In this document: positions 8,770 through 20,515 of the stretch, piece after piece
How positions within the stretch are numbered: the stretch's first letter is position 1
How the letters are laid out: each line of letters begins with the position of its first letter
Assembly (NCBI RefSeq): GCF_036013745.1
Contig: NZ_CP107880.1
Location: forward strand, 2,914,001 to 2,978,000
DNA: 64,000 bases
Direction of reading: 5' to 3'
Origin: Streptomyces sp. NBC_00483
Lineage (GTDB): Bacteria; Actinomycetota; Actinomycetes; Streptomycetales; Streptomycetaceae
Position numbers and translations under genes: made by a program
The notes under the pieces: generated by a model
Database searches by the model: none
Seen by the model: only the letters and a program-made list of their open reading frames with translations
Told to the model about the DNA's origin: nothing

Positions 8770-9558
8770 TCACTGCTCGTGGAAGCGAACGATCTTGACG
8801 AACTCGTCGGCGTCCAGCGAGGCGCCGCCGATCAGCGCGCCGTCGATGTCGGGCTTGGACATGATCTCCGCGACGTTGCCGGACTTCACCGAGCCGCCGT
8901 ACTGGATGCGGACCTTGTCGGCGACGTCCTGCGAGTACAGCTCGGCGAGCTTGCCGCGGATCGCCGCGCAGACCTCCTGCGCGTCGTCGGCGCCGCACAC
9001 CTTGCCGGTGCCGATGGCCCACACGGGCTCGTACGCGATGACGATGGTCTCGGCCTGCTCGGCGGGCAGGTCCTTGAGGCCGCCCTCGACCTGGCCGAGC
9101 GTGTGGGAGACGTGGTTGCCCGCCTCGCGGACGTCCAGCTCCTCACCGACGCACAGGATCGGCGTCAGGCCGTGCTTGTACGCGGCCTTCACCTTGCCGT
9201 TGACGATCTCGTCGGTCTCGTCGTGGTATTGCCGGCGCTCCGAGTGGCCGATCGCCACGAAGGTGCACTTGAGCTTGGCGAGCATCGGGCCGGAGATCTC
9301 ACCGGTGTACGCGCCGGAGTCGTGCGCCGAGAGGTCCTGGGCGCCGTACTTGATCTTGAGCTTGTCGCCGTCGACCAGCGTCTGCACGGAGCGCAGGTCG
9401 GTGAACGGCGGAAGGACGGCGACCTCGACGGAGTCGTAGTCCTTGTCCGCGAGAGCGAAGGCGAGCTTCTGGACGTGCGCGATGGCCTCGAGGTGGTTGA
9501 GGTTCATCTTCCAGTTGCCCGCCATCAGCGGCGTGCGGCCCTGTACGGGAGCAGTCAT
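8770..9558 (-). CDS. tpiA: Triose-phosphate isomerase
   Basis: Interconverts dihydroxyacetone phosphate and glyceraldehyde 3-phosphate. 262 residues, a TIM barrel with all three catalytic residues: K17 in AGNWKMN, H105 in AIGHSERR and E177 in [11 protein letters not shown]. The start is ATG 9558, 6 nt after the pgk stop, so pgk-tpiA is a tight operon. A strong hairpin follows at 8692-8725. Confidence 0.97.
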   Translation of the reverse strand: MTAPVQGRTPLMAGNWKMNLNHLEAIAHVQKLAFALADKDYDSVEVAVLPPFTDLRSVQTLVDGDKLKIKYGAQDLSAHDSGAYTGEISGPMLAKLKCTFVAIGHSERRQYHDETDEIVNGKVKAAYKHGLTPILCVGEELDVREAGNHVSHTLGQVEGGLKDLPAEQAETIVIAYEPVWAIGTGKVCGADDAQEVCAAIRGKLAELYSQDVADKVRIQYGGSVKSGNVAEIMSKPDIDGALIGGASLDADEFVKIVRFHEQ

Positions 9559-9564
9559 GCGGGG

Positions 9565-10776
9565 TCAGTCCTCCAGTGCGGCGAGACCGGGCAGCGTCTT
9601 GCCCTCGAGGTACTCGAGGGAGGCGCCACCGCCGGTCGAGATGTGGCCGAATGCCTTCTCGTCGAAGCCCAGCGTACGGACCGCCGCGGCGGAGTCTCCG
9701 CCACCCACCACGGTGAAGCCGGGAGCGTCGATGAGGGCCTGGGCGACCGCCTTGGTGCCCTCGGCGTAGTCGGGGTGCTCGAAGACGCCCATCGGGCCGT
9801 TCCAGAACACGGTCTCGGCGTCGACGAGCTTCGAGGCGTACAGCTTGCGGGTCTCGGGGCCGATGTCCAGGCCCTCCTGGTCGGCCGGGATGGCGTCCGC
9901 GGCGACGGTGGTGGGGTTGGCCGGGGCCTTGGTCTTGAGGTCCGGGAACTCGCCCGAGACCAGGACGTCGACCGGGAGCACGAGCTCCACGCCGTTCTTC
10001 TCGGCGCGCTCCATGTACTCGGTGACGGTCGGGAGCTGGTCCTCCTGGAGGAGCGAGATGCCGACCTCGTAGCCCTTGGCCTTGAGGAAGGTGTACGCCA
10101 TGCCGCCGCCGATGAGGAGGCGGTCGGCCTTGCCGAGCAGCTGGTCGATGACGGCCAGCTTGTCGGAGACCTTGGCGCCGCCGAGCGCGACCACGTAGGG
10201 GCGCTTGACGTCGTCGGTGAGCTTCTTGAGGACGCCGACCTCGGTGGCGATGAGGAACCCGGCGTAGTGCGGAAGCCGCTTCGGCAGGTCGTACACGGAG
10301 GCGTGCTTGCGGTGCACGGCGCCGAAACCGTCGCCTACGTAGACGTCGGCAAGGTTCGCGAGCTGCTCGGCGAAGTCGCCGCGCTCTGCGTCGTCCTTGC
10401 TCGTCTCGCCGGCGTTGAAGCGCAGGTTCTCGATGACGGCGACCTGGCCGGGCTCCAGGCCGTCCACGGCCTCGTTGGCCGCGGGGCCGACCGTGTCCTG
10501 GGCGAAGGCGACCGGCTTGCCGAGCAGTTCGCCGAGGCGCTCGGCGGCGGGCAGCAGGGAGAACTGCGGGTCCGGGGCGCCCTTCGGACGGCCCAGGTGG
10601 GAGGCGACGATCACCTTGGCGCCCGCGTCGGCCAGGGCCTTGATGGTGGGCAGGACGGCGCGGATGCGGCCGTCGTCGGTGATGAGGCCGTCGGCCAGCG
10701 GCACGTTGAGGTCGGCGCGGACGAACACCCGCTTCCCGTCGACCCCTTCGGCGAGAAGTTCCTCAATCGTCTTCAT
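9565..10776 (-). CDS. pgk: Phosphoglycerate kinase
   Basis: Transfers phosphate from 1,3-bisphosphoglycerate to ADP. 403 residues with the N-terminal substrate motif RADLNVPLADG, the KVSDKLAVIDQLL region, and the nucleotide-domain elements WNGPMGVFE and VGGGDSAAAV near the C-terminus. The start is ATG 10776 with GGAG 7 nt upstream. First gene of pgk-tpiA, separated from gap by a very strong hairpin. Confidence 0.97.
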   Translation of the reverse strand: MKTIEELLAEGVDGKRVFVRADLNVPLADGLITDDGRIRAVLPTIKALADAGAKVIVASHLGRPKGAPDPQFSLLPAAERLGELLGKPVAFAQDTVGPAANEAVDGLEPGQVAVIENLRFNAGETSKDDAERGDFAEQLANLADVYVGDGFGAVHRKHASVYDLPKRLPHYAGFLIATEVGVLKKLTDDVKRPYVVALGGAKVSDKLAVIDQLLGKADRLLIGGGMAYTFLKAKGYEVGISLLQEDQLPTVTEYMERAEKNGVELVLPVDVLVSGEFPDLKTKAPANPTTVAADAIPADQEGLDIGPETRKLYASKLVDAETVFWNGPMGVFEHPDYAEGTKAVAQALIDAPGFTVVGGGDSAAAVRTLGFDEKAFGHISTGGGASLEYLEGKTLPGLAALED

Positions 10777-10855
10777 GGATGGGCTCCTTGAGAGGGCTGG
10801 TCGTGCACGTTCTTGAGAGGGCGAGCCTCGAAGGCTGAACCGTGGCGGCTGACGC

Positions 10856-10905
10856 GCGAAGGGTCCGGACTGTCGCGCGGCATCGCGCGGGTCCGGACCC
10901 TTCGC
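10856..10905. terminator. Terminator between gap and pgk
   Basis: Perfect 15-bp stem GCGAAGGGTCCGGAC / GTCCGGACCCTTCGC. The loop itself can form an inner CGCGCG-gcat-CGCGCG hairpin. It lies 40 nt after the gap stop, indicating that gap is mainly monocistronic. Confidence 0.85.
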
Positions 10906-10944
10906 TCACATCTGAGTGCCTTGCTGCTCCAGAACCTTAGAGGT

Positions 10945-12030
<1,086 letters not shown>

Positions 12031-12082
12031 CTACCTCCCATAAGCGCTCGGGGTGACATCGAGCGACTCCATGCAGGACACA

Positions 12083-12115
12083 GCGACCCGTACTCGTGAG
12101 TAACGTACGGGTCGC
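12083..12115. terminator. Terminator after the M14 carboxypeptidase
   Basis: Perfect 11-bp stem GCGACCCGTAC / GTACGGGTCGC with an 11-nt loop, 30 nt downstream of the minus-strand stop at 12146 and upstream of gap. Confidence 0.75.
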
Positions 12116-12145
12116 CGTGTATTTCGGGGGTAATTCAGACCCCGA

Positions 12146-15082
12146 TCAGTCGCTAATTGAGCGCAGGGCCTTTCTGATGAGCGCATTTCTGTCGGCTGTC
12201 GCGGTGACGTGTTCCAGACCGAATCCGAGGAGCACGGTGTCCGGCGTGCTGATCGCCCCGTAGGTCGTGAACAGGTCCTTGGCGAGCGCCCAGTCCTTCA
12301 CGGCGGGCGGGCTGCCCGCGGGTGGTCCGGGGACGCTCCAGACGCCCAGGGACGTCTCGAAGCCCTCGGTGTCGGTGGCCTGTCCCCCGATGACGACGGA
12401 AGCGTTGTCGGCGCGCACGCCCTCGCCGCCGGTGCCGGGGTCACTCACGTAACTCAGGGACACCTCGACGGACTTGCCGGCGTAGGCGCTCAGGTCGTAC
12501 GTGACCGTCTTCCAGTCGTCCGAGGAGCCGGTGAGGCTGTTCCACTGCCCGGAGGTACCGGTGTTGCCGCAGGCGGCGCCGCCCGGTGTCAGGTAGCGGG
12601 TGAGCGCCGGGTGGTCCTCCAGGAAAAAGCCGGCCTCGCACTCGGTGGGCACCTTGTTCGAGGTCAGACCGTCCTTGTCCGGCAGGGTCGTCCAGTCCTC
12701 CGCACCGGTCGTGTGCGCCTCCAGGAGCACGTGGTCGTAGCCCGGTTCGGTGTCCCACAGGAGTTGCATCCGCAGGGACGGCTGCTGGGCCGCGGTGACC
12801 CCGGTGAGGTCGACGGTGCGGGTCAGACGCTTGTACGCGTCGTCCGTGTGGACGGCGGCCGCCATGCCCGCACCCTCGTACTGGCCGGCTCCCGCACTCT
12901 TGAACTTCGGCAGGGTCGCGGAGGTCGCCTCGTACAGGCCCGCGCCGTTCAGCGGGTTGCCGGGGGCGTCGCCGAGGGACGCGGCGATGCCTTCGAGGGC
13001 GCCGGAGCCGTCGAATCGGGTCGCCACAGGGGCGGCCGTACGCGAGTAGGCGCCCAGGTAGTACTGGCTGAAGTCGTTCGTCGTGGTGTCGCCGATGTCG
13101 ACGGAGCCGCCCGCCTTCTCGCCGGCCTCGACGAGCTTGCCGCCCTCGTTCAGGTAGTCGCGTATGGCGAGTTGAGTGGCGAGGGCCGGACGGTCGGCGC
13201 TCGTGTAGTGGACGACCGCCTTGAAGTGGCCGAGGACGGCGAGGGGGTCGGGAGCGCCCTGCTTCGCGACGTTCCAGACGGCCGCGGAGTGGCCCGCAGC
13301 CTTGAGCGCGGCTACGTAGGCGGCCGATTGCACACCTGCGGCGTCGTTCTCCGCGACGACAAGAGTGTCGCCCTTGTCGCGTGCGGCGACGCTGTAGGTG
13401 AAGTGCTCGCTACTTGTGCGCTTTCCGGATTTCGTCCGTCCCGTGAACCACACCTCTACCTTGTCGCCGACATCGGCGTCCTCGACCTCCGCCCTATAGG
13501 CGTCGAAGTGCAGATTGTCTTCGCCGCCGTAGGTCTCGCCGCCCTTCCAGGCGCGCAATTTCTCATCGTGCGAACGGCCGCCATTGACGCGGTAGTTCAG
13601 CTCCTTGTCGGACACGGACTTCCGCGCGGTCACGGAGACTTCCTGGTCGCCACCGCGGGCGTACGAAGTCGTGAACTTCGCCGGGGTGAAGTCGGGCGCC
13701 TCCATGCCGACCGAGGACGACGGCTGGTCCGGGTGCGAGGCGGTCTCGGCGACCGACATCGCGAAGGGGATGTTCTTCTGGAACTCGGCCTGGATGAGCT
13801 TCTCGTCGTCCGGGAACGTGAAGACCGACGCGCAGTCGGCGGCGTTCCACGCGTCATTGGGGTCGACGTTCGACGCGGTCTGGCAGGTGCTCATCTCCGG
13901 CGTGAACATCGAGACGCCGTTGACGTTGCCCGCGTGCCCGTCGGCCTCGCCGTTCGTCGTGTACAGCTCCGAGGAGACCTGCGGGTGGTAGCCGGGGATC
14001 GCGGACTTCTCCGGGGTGCCGGCGAGCGCCTTGTAGAGCACGTCGTCCGGGGTCGGTGTGGCGACCTGCCAGCCCACTCCGTAGAGCAGCAGTTCGGCGG
14101 CCGAGTGGTAGTTGATGGCGTAGTCGAAGCCGACGCGCTTCTCGAAGGCGTCGACGGCCTTGGTCTCCGGCTCGGAGTTCGGGCTCGCGCCACGGTAGGT
14201 CTGGTTGGCGGGCTCGGGGGACGAACCCTCGTCGTCGTAGCCCCACTTGTAGGCGAAGTTGCGGTTGAGGTCGACGCCGTCGCCGGTGGTGTACTTGCCG
14301 TCGCCGTTGTTGTCGCGCATGTTCTTGCGCCACTGGCGGTTGGCGGCGTCCTTGAACGTCCAGTCGTAGCCGTCGGGGTTGGCGGAGAGGACGAACCACA
14401 TCTCCGTGGAGTCGACGAGCTTCTTGATGCGCGCGTCCTTGGAGTAGTTGTCCACGTAGTGGTGCATCAGGCGGCGGGTCATCTCCGGGGTGATCCACTC
14501 GCGCGCGTGCTGGTTCGACATGTAGAGCACGGACGGCTTCGCGCCGTCCTTGACCTTCTTGGCGCCCTTGCTGAGCTTGAGCGCGAGGATGTCCTGACCC
14601 TGGAGCGTCTTGCCGATGGAGACGACCTTGGTGAGGTCGGGGTGCTCCTGGCCGGTGCGGAGGATCTCCTCCTGGAGGCCGCCCGTGCCGCTGTACGGGC
14701 GGAAGACGCCGTCGCCCGCGGCCTTCACGCGGGACGTGGCCTTGGCGGTCAGCTTGTGCTCGGTGAGCTCGACGCCCTTCTTACGAAGGCCGTCTGCCTG
14801 CTTGTCGGTGAGGTAGACCTCGACCTTCGAAGTGCCCTTGTCGGGCGCCTGCTCGCCGAGTTCGTGGCCGTCCTGGCCGGCCTGAAGGAGCAGCGGTATC
14901 TGCTCCTTCGACACGTCGGCGCGGAACACCTTGACGGCGTCCGCGCCGGGACTGTCCTTCGCCGGGCCGTTGTCCGCGTAGGCGACGGGTGCCAGTGCGG
15001 CGCCTCCCACCCCCAGAACAAGCGCTCCGACAGCGAGGATCGATCTCGCTCTTCGTCCCGCTCTTCCTGCTCTTCGACGCAT
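12146..15082 (-). CDS. Secreted M14 zinc carboxypeptidase
   Basis: Large (978-residue) extracellular metallopeptidase. The signal peptide has an Arg-rich n-region (RRRAGRAGRRAR), a hydrophobic core and a likely AYA-D cleavage after residue 36. The M14 catalytic domain (about 125-480) holds the zinc ligands H192 and E195 (QHAREW) and H326 (NYHSAAE), substrate-binding NPDGYD and DLNRNF, and catalytic E396 (FTPEMS). The C-terminal half probably folds as beta-sandwich or immune-inhibitor-A-like modules (for example TTLPDKDG, DWKTVTYDLSAYAG). The start is ATG 15082 behind a G-rich ribosome binding site; the longer frame lacks one. Probably secreted for peptide nutrition; substrate not predictable. 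Confidence 0.92.
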   Translation of the reverse strand: MRRRAGRAGRRARSILAVGALVLGVGGAALAPVAYADNGPAKDSPGADAVKVFRADVSKEQIPLLLQAGQDGHELGEQAPDKGTSKVEVYLTDKQADGLRKKGVELTEHKLTAKATSRVKAAGDGVFRPYSGTGGLQEEILRTGQEHPDLTKVVSIGKTLQGQDILALKLSKGAKKVKDGAKPSVLYMSNQHAREWITPEMTRRLMHHYVDNYSKDARIKKLVDSTEMWFVLSANPDGYDWTFKDAANRQWRKNMRDNNGDGKYTTGDGVDLNRNFAYKWGYDDEGSSPEPANQTYRGASPNSEPETKAVDAFEKRVGFDYAINYHSAAELLLYGVGWQVATPTPDDVLYKALAGTPEKSAIPGYHPQVSSELYTTNGEADGHAGNVNGVSMFTPEMSTCQTASNVDPNDAWNAADCASVFTFPDDEKLIQAEFQKNIPFAMSVAETASHPDQPSSSVGMEAPDFTPAKFTTSYARGGDQEVSVTARKSVSDKELNYRVNGGRSHDEKLRAWKGGETYGGEDNLHFDAYRAEVEDADVGDKVEVWFTGRTKSGKRTSSEHFTYSVAARDKGDTLVVAENDAAGVQSAAYVAALKAAGHSAAVWNVAKQGAPDPLAVLGHFKAVVHYTSADRPALATQLAIRDYLNEGGKLVEAGEKAGGSVDIGDTTTNDFSQYYLGAYSRTAAPVATRFDGSGALEGIAASLGDAPGNPLNGAGLYEATSATLPKFKSAGAGQYEGAGMAAAVHTDDAYKRLTRTVDLTGVTAAQQPSLRMQLLWDTEPGYDHVLLEAHTTGAEDWTTLPDKDGLTSNKVPTECEAGFFLEDHPALTRYLTPGGAACGNTGTSGQWNSLTGSSDDWKTVTYDLSAYAGKSVEVSLSYVSDPGTGGEGVRADNASVVIGGQATDTEGFETSLGVWSVPGPPAGSPPAVKDWALAKDLFTTYGAISTPDTVLLGFGLEHVTATADRNALIRKALRSISD

Positions 15083-15203
15083 GAGCCCCCCTTGCAGTTG
15101 TCTGCCACGGTTGTGGCGTGATGCCGCAGAAGCGAACAAGCGTCAGAATCGTGACAGTTCATGGTCAAGTCAAGGGGGCCTCAACTCCCGTTCGCGGACG
15201 CGG

Positions 15204-15249
15204 AAAAGCCGGTGGCGGCGCCCGGGATCGGGCGCCGCCACCGGCTTTT
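15204..15249. terminator. Perfect 20-bp stem terminator after whiA
   Basis: Stem from AAAAGCCGGTGG (left arm 15204-15223) to CCACCGGCTTTT (right arm 15230-15249) with a 6-nt loop. Symmetric A/T runs make it functional in both directions. It ends the uvrC-rapZ-yvcK-whiA operon. Confidence 0.9.
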
Positions 15250-15255
15250 CGGAGC

Positions 15256-15305
15256 TGTCGTGCGGATCAGCTCACCATGTTGTCGTGCGGATCAGCCCAC
15301 CATGT
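15256..15305. repeat. 25-bp tandem duplication covering the whiA stop
   Basis: Two head-to-tail 25-bp copies (15256-15280 and 15281-15305) with one mismatch. The copy nearer the gene contains the last WhiA codons and the stop; the second is a non-coding duplicate. Confidence 0.8.
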
Positions 15306-16317
15306 TCTGCGCGAGGCTCTCCGCCATCTCCTCCGTCATCTCCTCCGCCATGTCCTCCGTGATGTTGGACTCCGTGCCGGGGATGCCGAGGTCCTGGGCC
15401 CGCTTGTCCGCCATGGCCAGCAGGCGGCGGATGCGGCCCGCGACGGCGTCCTTGGTCAGCGGCGGGTCCGCGAGCGCGCCCAGCTCTTCCAGGGAGGCCT
15501 GCTTGTGGTCCATGCGCAGGCGGCCCGCGGCGGCGAGGTGCTCGGGCACGTCGTCGGCGAGGATCTCCAGGGCGCGCTGCACCCGGGCGCCGGCCGCGAC
15601 CGCGGCGCGGGCCGAGCGGCGCAGGTTCGCGTCGTCGAAGTTCGCGAGGCGGTTCGCCGTGGCGCGGACCTCGCGGCGCATCCGCCGCTCCTCCCAGGCG
15701 AGCACCGACTCGTGCGCTCCCATGCGGGTGAGCAGCGCGCCGATCGCGTCGCCGTCGCGCACCACCACGCGGTCCACGCCGCGCACCTCACGGGCCTTGC
15801 TCGCGATCTGCAGCCTGCGGGCGGCGCCGACCAGGGCGAGCGCCGCCTCCGGGCCCGGGCACGTCACCTCGAGCGAGCTGGAGCGCCCCGGCTCGGTGAG
15901 CGAGCCGTGCGCCAGGAACGCGCCGCGCCAGGCCGCCTCCGCGTCACAGGTGGCCCCCGAGACCACCTGCGGCGGCAGGCCCCGGATCGGACGGCCGCGG
16001 CCGTCCACCAGGCCCGTCTGGCGGGCCAGCTGGTCGCCGCCCGCCACCACTCGTACAACGAACCGCGAGCCGCGGCGCAGCCCGCCGGGCGCCATCACGA
16101 TCAGCTCCGAGCTGTGCCCGAAGATCTCGAGAATGTCCCGCTTGAGCCGCCGTGCGGCCATCGCGGTGTCCAGCTCCGCCTCGATCACGATGCGGCCGCT
16201 CACCAGGTGAAGGCCGCCCGCAAACCGCAGAATGGCCGAGACCTCGGCCTTCCTGCAGCAGGTCCGGGTGACGGGAAGCCGGGAGATCTCGTCCTTCACC
16301 GCTGCCGTCATCGCCAT
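15292..16317 (-). CDS. whiA: Sporulation/cell-division regulator WhiA
   Basis: DNA-binding protein that, with WhiB, switches on sporulation-septation genes in Streptomyces. 341 residues: an N-terminal LAGLIDADG-homing-endonuclease-like domain (about 15-215) and a C-terminal helix-turn-helix (about 275-312, [20 protein letters not shown]). The C-terminus has an acidic Met/Glu-rich extension ([16 protein letters not shown]) and ends in a duplicated DNA segment. The start is ATG 16317, inside the end of yvcK (10-nt overlap); ATG 16311 is possible. Last gene of the uvrC operon. Confidence 0.96.
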   Translation of the reverse strand: MAMTAAVKDEISRLPVTRTCCRKAEVSAILRFAGGLHLVSGRIVIEAELDTAMAARRLKRDILEIFGHSSELIVMAPGGLRRGSRFVVRVVAGGDQLARQTGLVDGRGRPIRGLPPQVVSGATCDAEAAWRGAFLAHGSLTEPGRSSSLEVTCPGPEAALALVGAARRLQIASKAREVRGVDRVVVRDGDAIGALLTRMGAHESVLAWEERRMRREVRATANRLANFDDANLRRSARAAVAAGARVQRALEILADDVPEHLAAAGRLRMDHKQASLEELGALADPPLTKDAVAGRIRRLLAMADKRAQDLGIPGTESNITEDMAEEMTEEMAESLAQNMVG

Positions 16318-17345
16318 GGGCCGATCCTTCCATGCATCCGAAAAATACGGTCGTACGCGGCGGCCAACAGCTCCGGGTCGTGCCTCGGAGTGCCGTCGGG
16401 CCTGGCCACCGGCGCCAGCTCGACCGCGGCACCGAAACGCTCCTTGGCGGAGTCGATGAGCTCTTCGCGGTCGGGCACGGCGGCCTCGTCGGCCAGCACC
16501 ACGTCCAGGGCGAGTTTAGGTGCGTGTCGTCCCAAAACTTCCAAATGACGCTGCGGGGAGAACCCCTCAGTTTCTCCGGGTTGCGGCGCGAGGTTCAGCG
16601 AGAGGACCTTGCGGGCCTTCGTCTCGACCAGCGCGTCGAGCAGCTCCGGGACCAGCAGATGCGGAATCACGGAGGAGAACCAGGAGCCCGGGCCCAGCAC
16701 CACCCAGTCCGCGTCGAGCACCGCGGCGACCGCCTCCGGGACGGCCGGCGGATCGCGCGGCACCACGTGGACGGACTGGACCTCGCCGCGGGTGAGCGCG
16801 ACCGTCGCCTGACCGCGCACGGTCTCGATGTCGTCCGGGCGTGTCGGATCGTGCCCCTTCACCAGTGCCTGGAGTTCCAGCGGGACGGCGGACATGGGCA
16901 GCACACGGCCCTGCGCGCCGAGCAGCTTGCCGACCAGGTCCAGGGCCTGCACATGATCGCCGAGCTGCTCCCACAGGGCGACGATCAGCAGATTGCCGAC
17001 CGCGTGCTCGTGCAGCTCGCCCTTGGACTGGAAGCGGTGCTGGATGACGCGGGCCCAGGTCTGGCCCCAGTCGTCGTCCCCGCACAGGGCCGCGAGGGCC
17101 TTGCGCAGGTCACCGGGCGGCAGCACGCCCAGTTCGTCGCGCAGGCGGCCACTGGAGCCCCCGTCGTCGGCGACCGTGACGACGGCCGTGAGGTTGTTCG
17201 TGATGCGGCGCAGCGCGGCCAGGGACGCCGACAGGCCCATGCCGCCGCCCAGGGCCACCACCTTCGGGGTGGCGCCCTTGCCCGGCTTCACCGGCGAGGT
17301 CCTGCGGCGGATCCTGCTGGTGAGCCGCAGGGTACGTCCCGTCAT
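16308..17345 (-). CDS. yvcK: YvcK/CofD-like protein (gluconeogenesis factor)
   Basis: UDP-sugar-binding protein of the CofD-like family, needed for cell-wall homeostasis and growth on gluconeogenic carbon in other bacteria. 345 residues. The dinucleotide-type motif [11 protein letters not shown] is at about 31-41, followed by [18 protein letters not shown]. The basic N-terminal 20 residues may be disordered. The start overlaps the rapZ stop (ATGA) and the end overlaps whiA, so all are translationally coupled. Confidence 0.93.
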   Translation of the reverse strand: MTGRTLRLTSRIRRRTSPVKPGKGATPKVVALGGGMGLSASLAALRRITNNLTAVVTVADDGGSSGRLRDELGVLPPGDLRKALAALCGDDDWGQTWARVIQHRFQSKGELHEHAVGNLLIVALWEQLGDHVQALDLVGKLLGAQGRVLPMSAVPLELQALVKGHDPTRPDDIETVRGQATVALTRGEVQSVHVVPRDPPAVPEAVAAVLDADWVVLGPGSWFSSVIPHLLVPELLDALVETKARKVLSLNLAPQPGETEGFSPQRHLEVLGRHAPKLALDVVLADEAAVPDREELIDSAKERFGAAVELAPVARPDGTPRHDPELLAAAYDRIFRMHGRIGPWR

Positions 17346-18442
17346 TCCCGTCCCATGTCGCGGTGGACGACCACGGTCTCCACGCCCTGCGCGGCGAGGC
17401 GGGCGGCGAGCTTCTCCGACGTCGCGACGGAGCGGTGCTTGCCGCCCGTACAGCCGACGGCGATCGTCACGTAGCGCTTGCCCTCACGGCGGTAGCCCGC
17501 GGCGATCAGCTGGAGCAGCTCGGTGTAGCGGTCGAGGAACTCCTTGGCGCTGGGCTGCGAGAAGACGTAGTTCGAGACCTCTTCGTTGAGCCCGGTGAAG
17601 GGGCGCAGCTCGGGAACCCAGTGCGGGTTCGGCAGGAAGCGCATGTCGACCACGAGGTCGGCGTCGACCGGCAGGCCGTACTTGAAGCCGAACGACATGA
17701 CGGTGGCCCGCAGCTCGGGCTCCTCGTCGCCGGCGAACTGGGCGTCCATCTTGGCGCGCAGTTCGTGGACATTGAGGCTGGAGGTGTCGATGACCAGGTC
17801 CGCGTCGCCCCGCAGCTCGCGCAGCAGTTCGCGCTCGGCGTCGATGCCGTCGACGATGCGGCCGTCGCCCTGGAGGGGGTGCGGACGGCGCACGGACTCG
17901 AAGCGGCGCACCAGGGCCTCGTCGGAGGACTCCAGGAAGACGATGCGCCGCGTGACGTGCTTGGCCTCCAGGTCCGCGAGGGACTGCCGGAGGTTGTCGA
18001 AGAAGCGCCGTCCCCGTACGTCGACGACGACCGCGATCCGCGCCACGTTGCCCTGCGAGCGGGCGCCGAGCTCCACCATGGTGGGGATCAGTGCGGGCGG
18101 CAGGTTGTCGACGACGAACCAGCCGAGGTCCTCCAGGCACTTCGCTGCCGTGGAGCGGCCCGCGCCGGACATCCCGGAGATGATCACGAGCTCGGGGATG
18201 GCGGCGTCGGGGACACCCGGCGCCTCGGCGGTCTTGCCGGCTCCCGCTCCGGTGTCCGAGTCCGCGCCCGTGGCGGTGTCCGAGTCCGCGCCCGTGCCCG
18301 CGCCTGGTTCCGTACCTGGTTCTGTCCCTGATCCGGTGCCCGTGCTCACTTGTGCTCCGTGCTGTGGTTGCGGCTGTTCCTGTGCTGCGGGGCCCTCTGG
18401 CGTGCCGCTGGTGTCGCTGCTCTCGTGGTCCTGCTCGCTCAT
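17342..18442 (-). CDS. rapZ: RNase adapter/nucleotide-binding protein RapZ
   Basis: P-loop protein of the RapZ (YvcJ) family. 366 residues. Residues 1-80 are a low-complexity acidic/Thr-Gly extension with repeats of the [15 protein letters not shown] kind, absent from most homologues. The conserved core starts at about 82 with Walker [10 protein letters not shown] (90-98) and ends with the C-terminal [10 protein letters not shown] block. The start (ATG 18442) overlaps the uvrC stop as ATGA. In enterobacteria RapZ guides RNase E to GlmZ; in actinobacteria the role is undefined. Confidence 0.93.
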   Translation of the reverse strand: MSEQDHESSDTSGTPEGPAAQEQPQPQHGAQVSTGTGSGTEPGTEPGAGTGADSDTATGADSDTGAGAGKTAEAPGVPDAAIPELVIISGMSGAGRSTAAKCLEDLGWFVVDNLPPALIPTMVELGARSQGNVARIAVVVDVRGRRFFDNLRQSLADLEAKHVTRRIVFLESSDEALVRRFESVRRPHPLQGDGRIVDGIDAERELLRELRGDADLVIDTSSLNVHELRAKMDAQFAGDEEPELRATVMSFGFKYGLPVDADLVVDMRFLPNPHWVPELRPFTGLNEEVSNYVFSQPSAKEFLDRYTELLQLIAAGYRREGKRYVTIAVGCTGGKHRSVATSEKLAARLAAQGVETVVVHRDMGRE

Positions 18443-20508
18443 GACTCCTGCCCCCGTCGTTCTTCCGGGGCACCCGCGCTGACGGGGTCCCCGCCGGTCG
18501 GCACGTCCGTCGTGCCGTCCTCGTCTTCCATGATCTCTCCGGTGGCCGTGTTCACCGCGGGCGCAGCGGGTGCGGCCTTGGCGAAGGCCACCACGATGGC
18601 CTCGGCCGTCTTGCGGCCTATGCCGGGGACCTCGCAGATCTGGTCGATGGTGGCGGCCCGCAGCCGCTTCACCGACCCGAAGTGCTTGAGCAGTGCCTGC
18701 TTGCGCGAGTCCCCGAGCCCCTGCACATCGTCCAGCGGGCCCGCCCTGAAGCGCTTGGCCCGCTTGCTGCGCTGGTAGGTGATCGCGAAGCGGTGCGCCT
18801 CGTCGCGGACGCGCTGGAGCAGATAGAGCCCTTCGCTGGTCCGGGGAAGGACGACCGGGTCCTCCTCGTCCGGCACCCAGACCTCTTCGAGGCGCTTGGC
18901 GAGGCCGCACACCGCGATGTCGTCGATGCCGAGCTCGTCCAGGGCCCGCTTGGCCGCCGCGACCTGCGGCTGGCCGCCGTCGACCACCACGAGCTGCGGC
19001 GGGTAGGCGAACTTCTTGGGCCGGCCGTCCTCCTCCGTGAGGCGCGACTCCTCGACCACCGTCTCCTCGCCCGCGTCCGGCTCCTCGTCGGACCAGTCGC
19101 GGGACTTCTCCTGAGCGGCAAGGTAGCGCTTGAAGCGGCGGGTGATGACCTCGTGCATGGAACGGACGTCGTCCTGTCCCTCGAAGCCCTTGATCTCGAA
19201 GCGGCGGTACTCGCTCTTGCGGGCAAGACCGTCCTCGAAGACGACCATGGAGGCCACGACGTCGTCACCCTGGAGGTGCGAGATGTCGTAGCACTCGATC
19301 CGCAGCGGAGCGCCGTCCAGGTCGAGGGCGCCGGCGATCTCCTCCAGCGCGCGCGAGCGCGTGGTGAGGTCGGAGGCGCGCTTCGTCTTGTGCAGGACGA
19401 GCGACTGCTGCGCGTTCCTGTGGACCGTCTCCATGAGCGCCTTCTTGTCGCCCCGCTGCGGGATGCGCAGCGACACGTTCGCCCCGCGGCGCTCCGTGAG
19501 CCAGGCCTGGACGGGCTCCAGGGGGTCGGGCAGCGCGGGGACGAGGACCTCCTTGGGGACGGCGTCCCCGGTCTCCTCCCCGTAGAGCTGCTGCAGCGCG
19601 TGCTCGACGAGGTCACCGCTGGTGACCGCCTCGACCTTGTCGGTGACCCAGCCGCGCTGGCCGCGCACGCGTCCGCCGCGCACATGGAAGATCTGGACGG
19701 CCGCCTCCAGCTCGTCCTCTGCCAGGGCGATCAGGTCGGCGTCGGTGGCGTCGGTGAGGACGACCGCGCTCTTCTCCATGGCCTTCTTGAGCGCCTCGAC
19801 GTCGTCGCGGAGGCGGGCCGCCCGCTCGTACTCCATCTCGTCGGCGGCCGCGGCCATGTCCTTCTCCAGGCGTCGGATGTACGTCCCCGTACGCCCCGCC
19901 ATGAAGTCGCAGAATTCCTCGGCCAGTTCGCGGTGCTCGTCGGGCGTGACGCGGCCCACACAGGGCGCCGAGCACTTGCCGATGTAGCCCAGCAGGCAGG
20001 GGCGGCCGGTGCGCTCCGCGTTCTTGAACACGCCCTTGGAGCAGGTGCGTACCGGGAAGACGCGCAGGAGCAGGTCCACGGTGTCGCGGATCGCCCACGC
20101 GTGCCCGTACGGACCGAAGTAGCGCACGCCCTTCTTCTTCTGGCCGCGCATCACCTGGACCCGCGGGAAGTCCTCGTTCATCGTCACCGCGAGGTACGGG
20201 TAGCTCTTGTCGTCGCGGTACTTGACGTTGAACCGGGGGTCGTACTCCTTGATCCAGGAGTACTCCAGCTGCAGCGCCTCGACCTCCGTGGACACCACCG
20301 TCCACTCCACGGACGCGGCCGTGGTGACCATCGTGCGCGTACGGGGGTGCAGGTTCGCCAGGTCCTGGAAGTAGTTCGCCAGGCGCTGGCGCAGGCTTTT
20401 CGCCTTCCCGACGTAGATCACCCGGCGGTGCTCGTCGCGGAACCTGTACACCCCTGGAGAGTCGGGGATCTGTCCCGGCTTGGGGCGGTAGCTGGAGGGG
20501 TCGGCCAT
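18439..20508 (-). CDS. uvrC: Excinuclease ABC subunit C
   Basis: Makes the dual incisions in nucleotide excision repair. 689 residues: GIY-YIG nuclease domain (about 12-90; SPGVYRF and [10 protein letters not shown]), Cys-rich region ([13 protein letters not shown]), UVR motif ([15 protein letters not shown]), RNase H-like C-terminal nuclease with CYDISHLQG, and helix-hairpin-helix pair ([26 protein letters not shown]). The start is ATG 20508; the 31-residue upstream extension of the frame overlaps the promoter. There is no Shine-Dalgarno and the -10 hexamer TAGGGT ends 7 nt before ATG, so a leaderless mRNA is likely. First gene of the operon with rapZ, yvcK and whiA. Confidence 0.96.
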   Translation of the reverse strand: MADPSSYRPKPGQIPDSPGVYRFRDEHRRVIYVGKAKSLRQRLANYFQDLANLHPRTRTMVTTAASVEWTVVSTEVEALQLEYSWIKEYDPRFNVKYRDDKSYPYLAVTMNEDFPRVQVMRGQKKKGVRYFGPYGHAWAIRDTVDLLLRVFPVRTCSKGVFKNAERTGRPCLLGYIGKCSAPCVGRVTPDEHRELAEEFCDFMAGRTGTYIRRLEKDMAAAADEMEYERAARLRDDVEALKKAMEKSAVVLTDATDADLIALAEDELEAAVQIFHVRGGRVRGQRGWVTDKVEAVTSGDLVEHALQQLYGEETGDAVPKEVLVPALPDPLEPVQAWLTERRGANVSLRIPQRGDKKALMETVHRNAQQSLVLHKTKRASDLTTRSRALEEIAGALDLDGAPLRIECYDISHLQGDDVVASMVVFEDGLARKSEYRRFEIKGFEGQDDVRSMHEVITRRFKRYLAAQEKSRDWSDEEPDAGEETVVEESRLTEEDGRPKKFAYPPQLVVVDGGQPQVAAAKRALDELGIDDIAVCGLAKRLEEVWVPDEEDPVVLPRTSEGLYLLQRVRDEAHRFAITYQRSKRAKRFRAGPLDDVQGLGDSRKQALLKHFGSVKRLRAATIDQICEVPGIGRKTAEAIVVAFAKAAPAAPAVNTATGEIMEDEDGTTDVPTGGDPVSAGAPEERRGQES

Positions 20509-20515
20509 GTCAGAC

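Noticed and set aside
8740..10791. Long plus-strand open frame opposite tpiA and pgk
   Set aside because: Shadow of two certain glycolytic genes; composition is repetitive and it spans their junction.
12209..15121. Very long plus-strand open frame (970 codons) opposite the M14 peptidase
   Set aside because: Antisense shadow caused by high GC at third codon positions; its translation is low-complexity Arg/Val/Gly-rich and has no family features.
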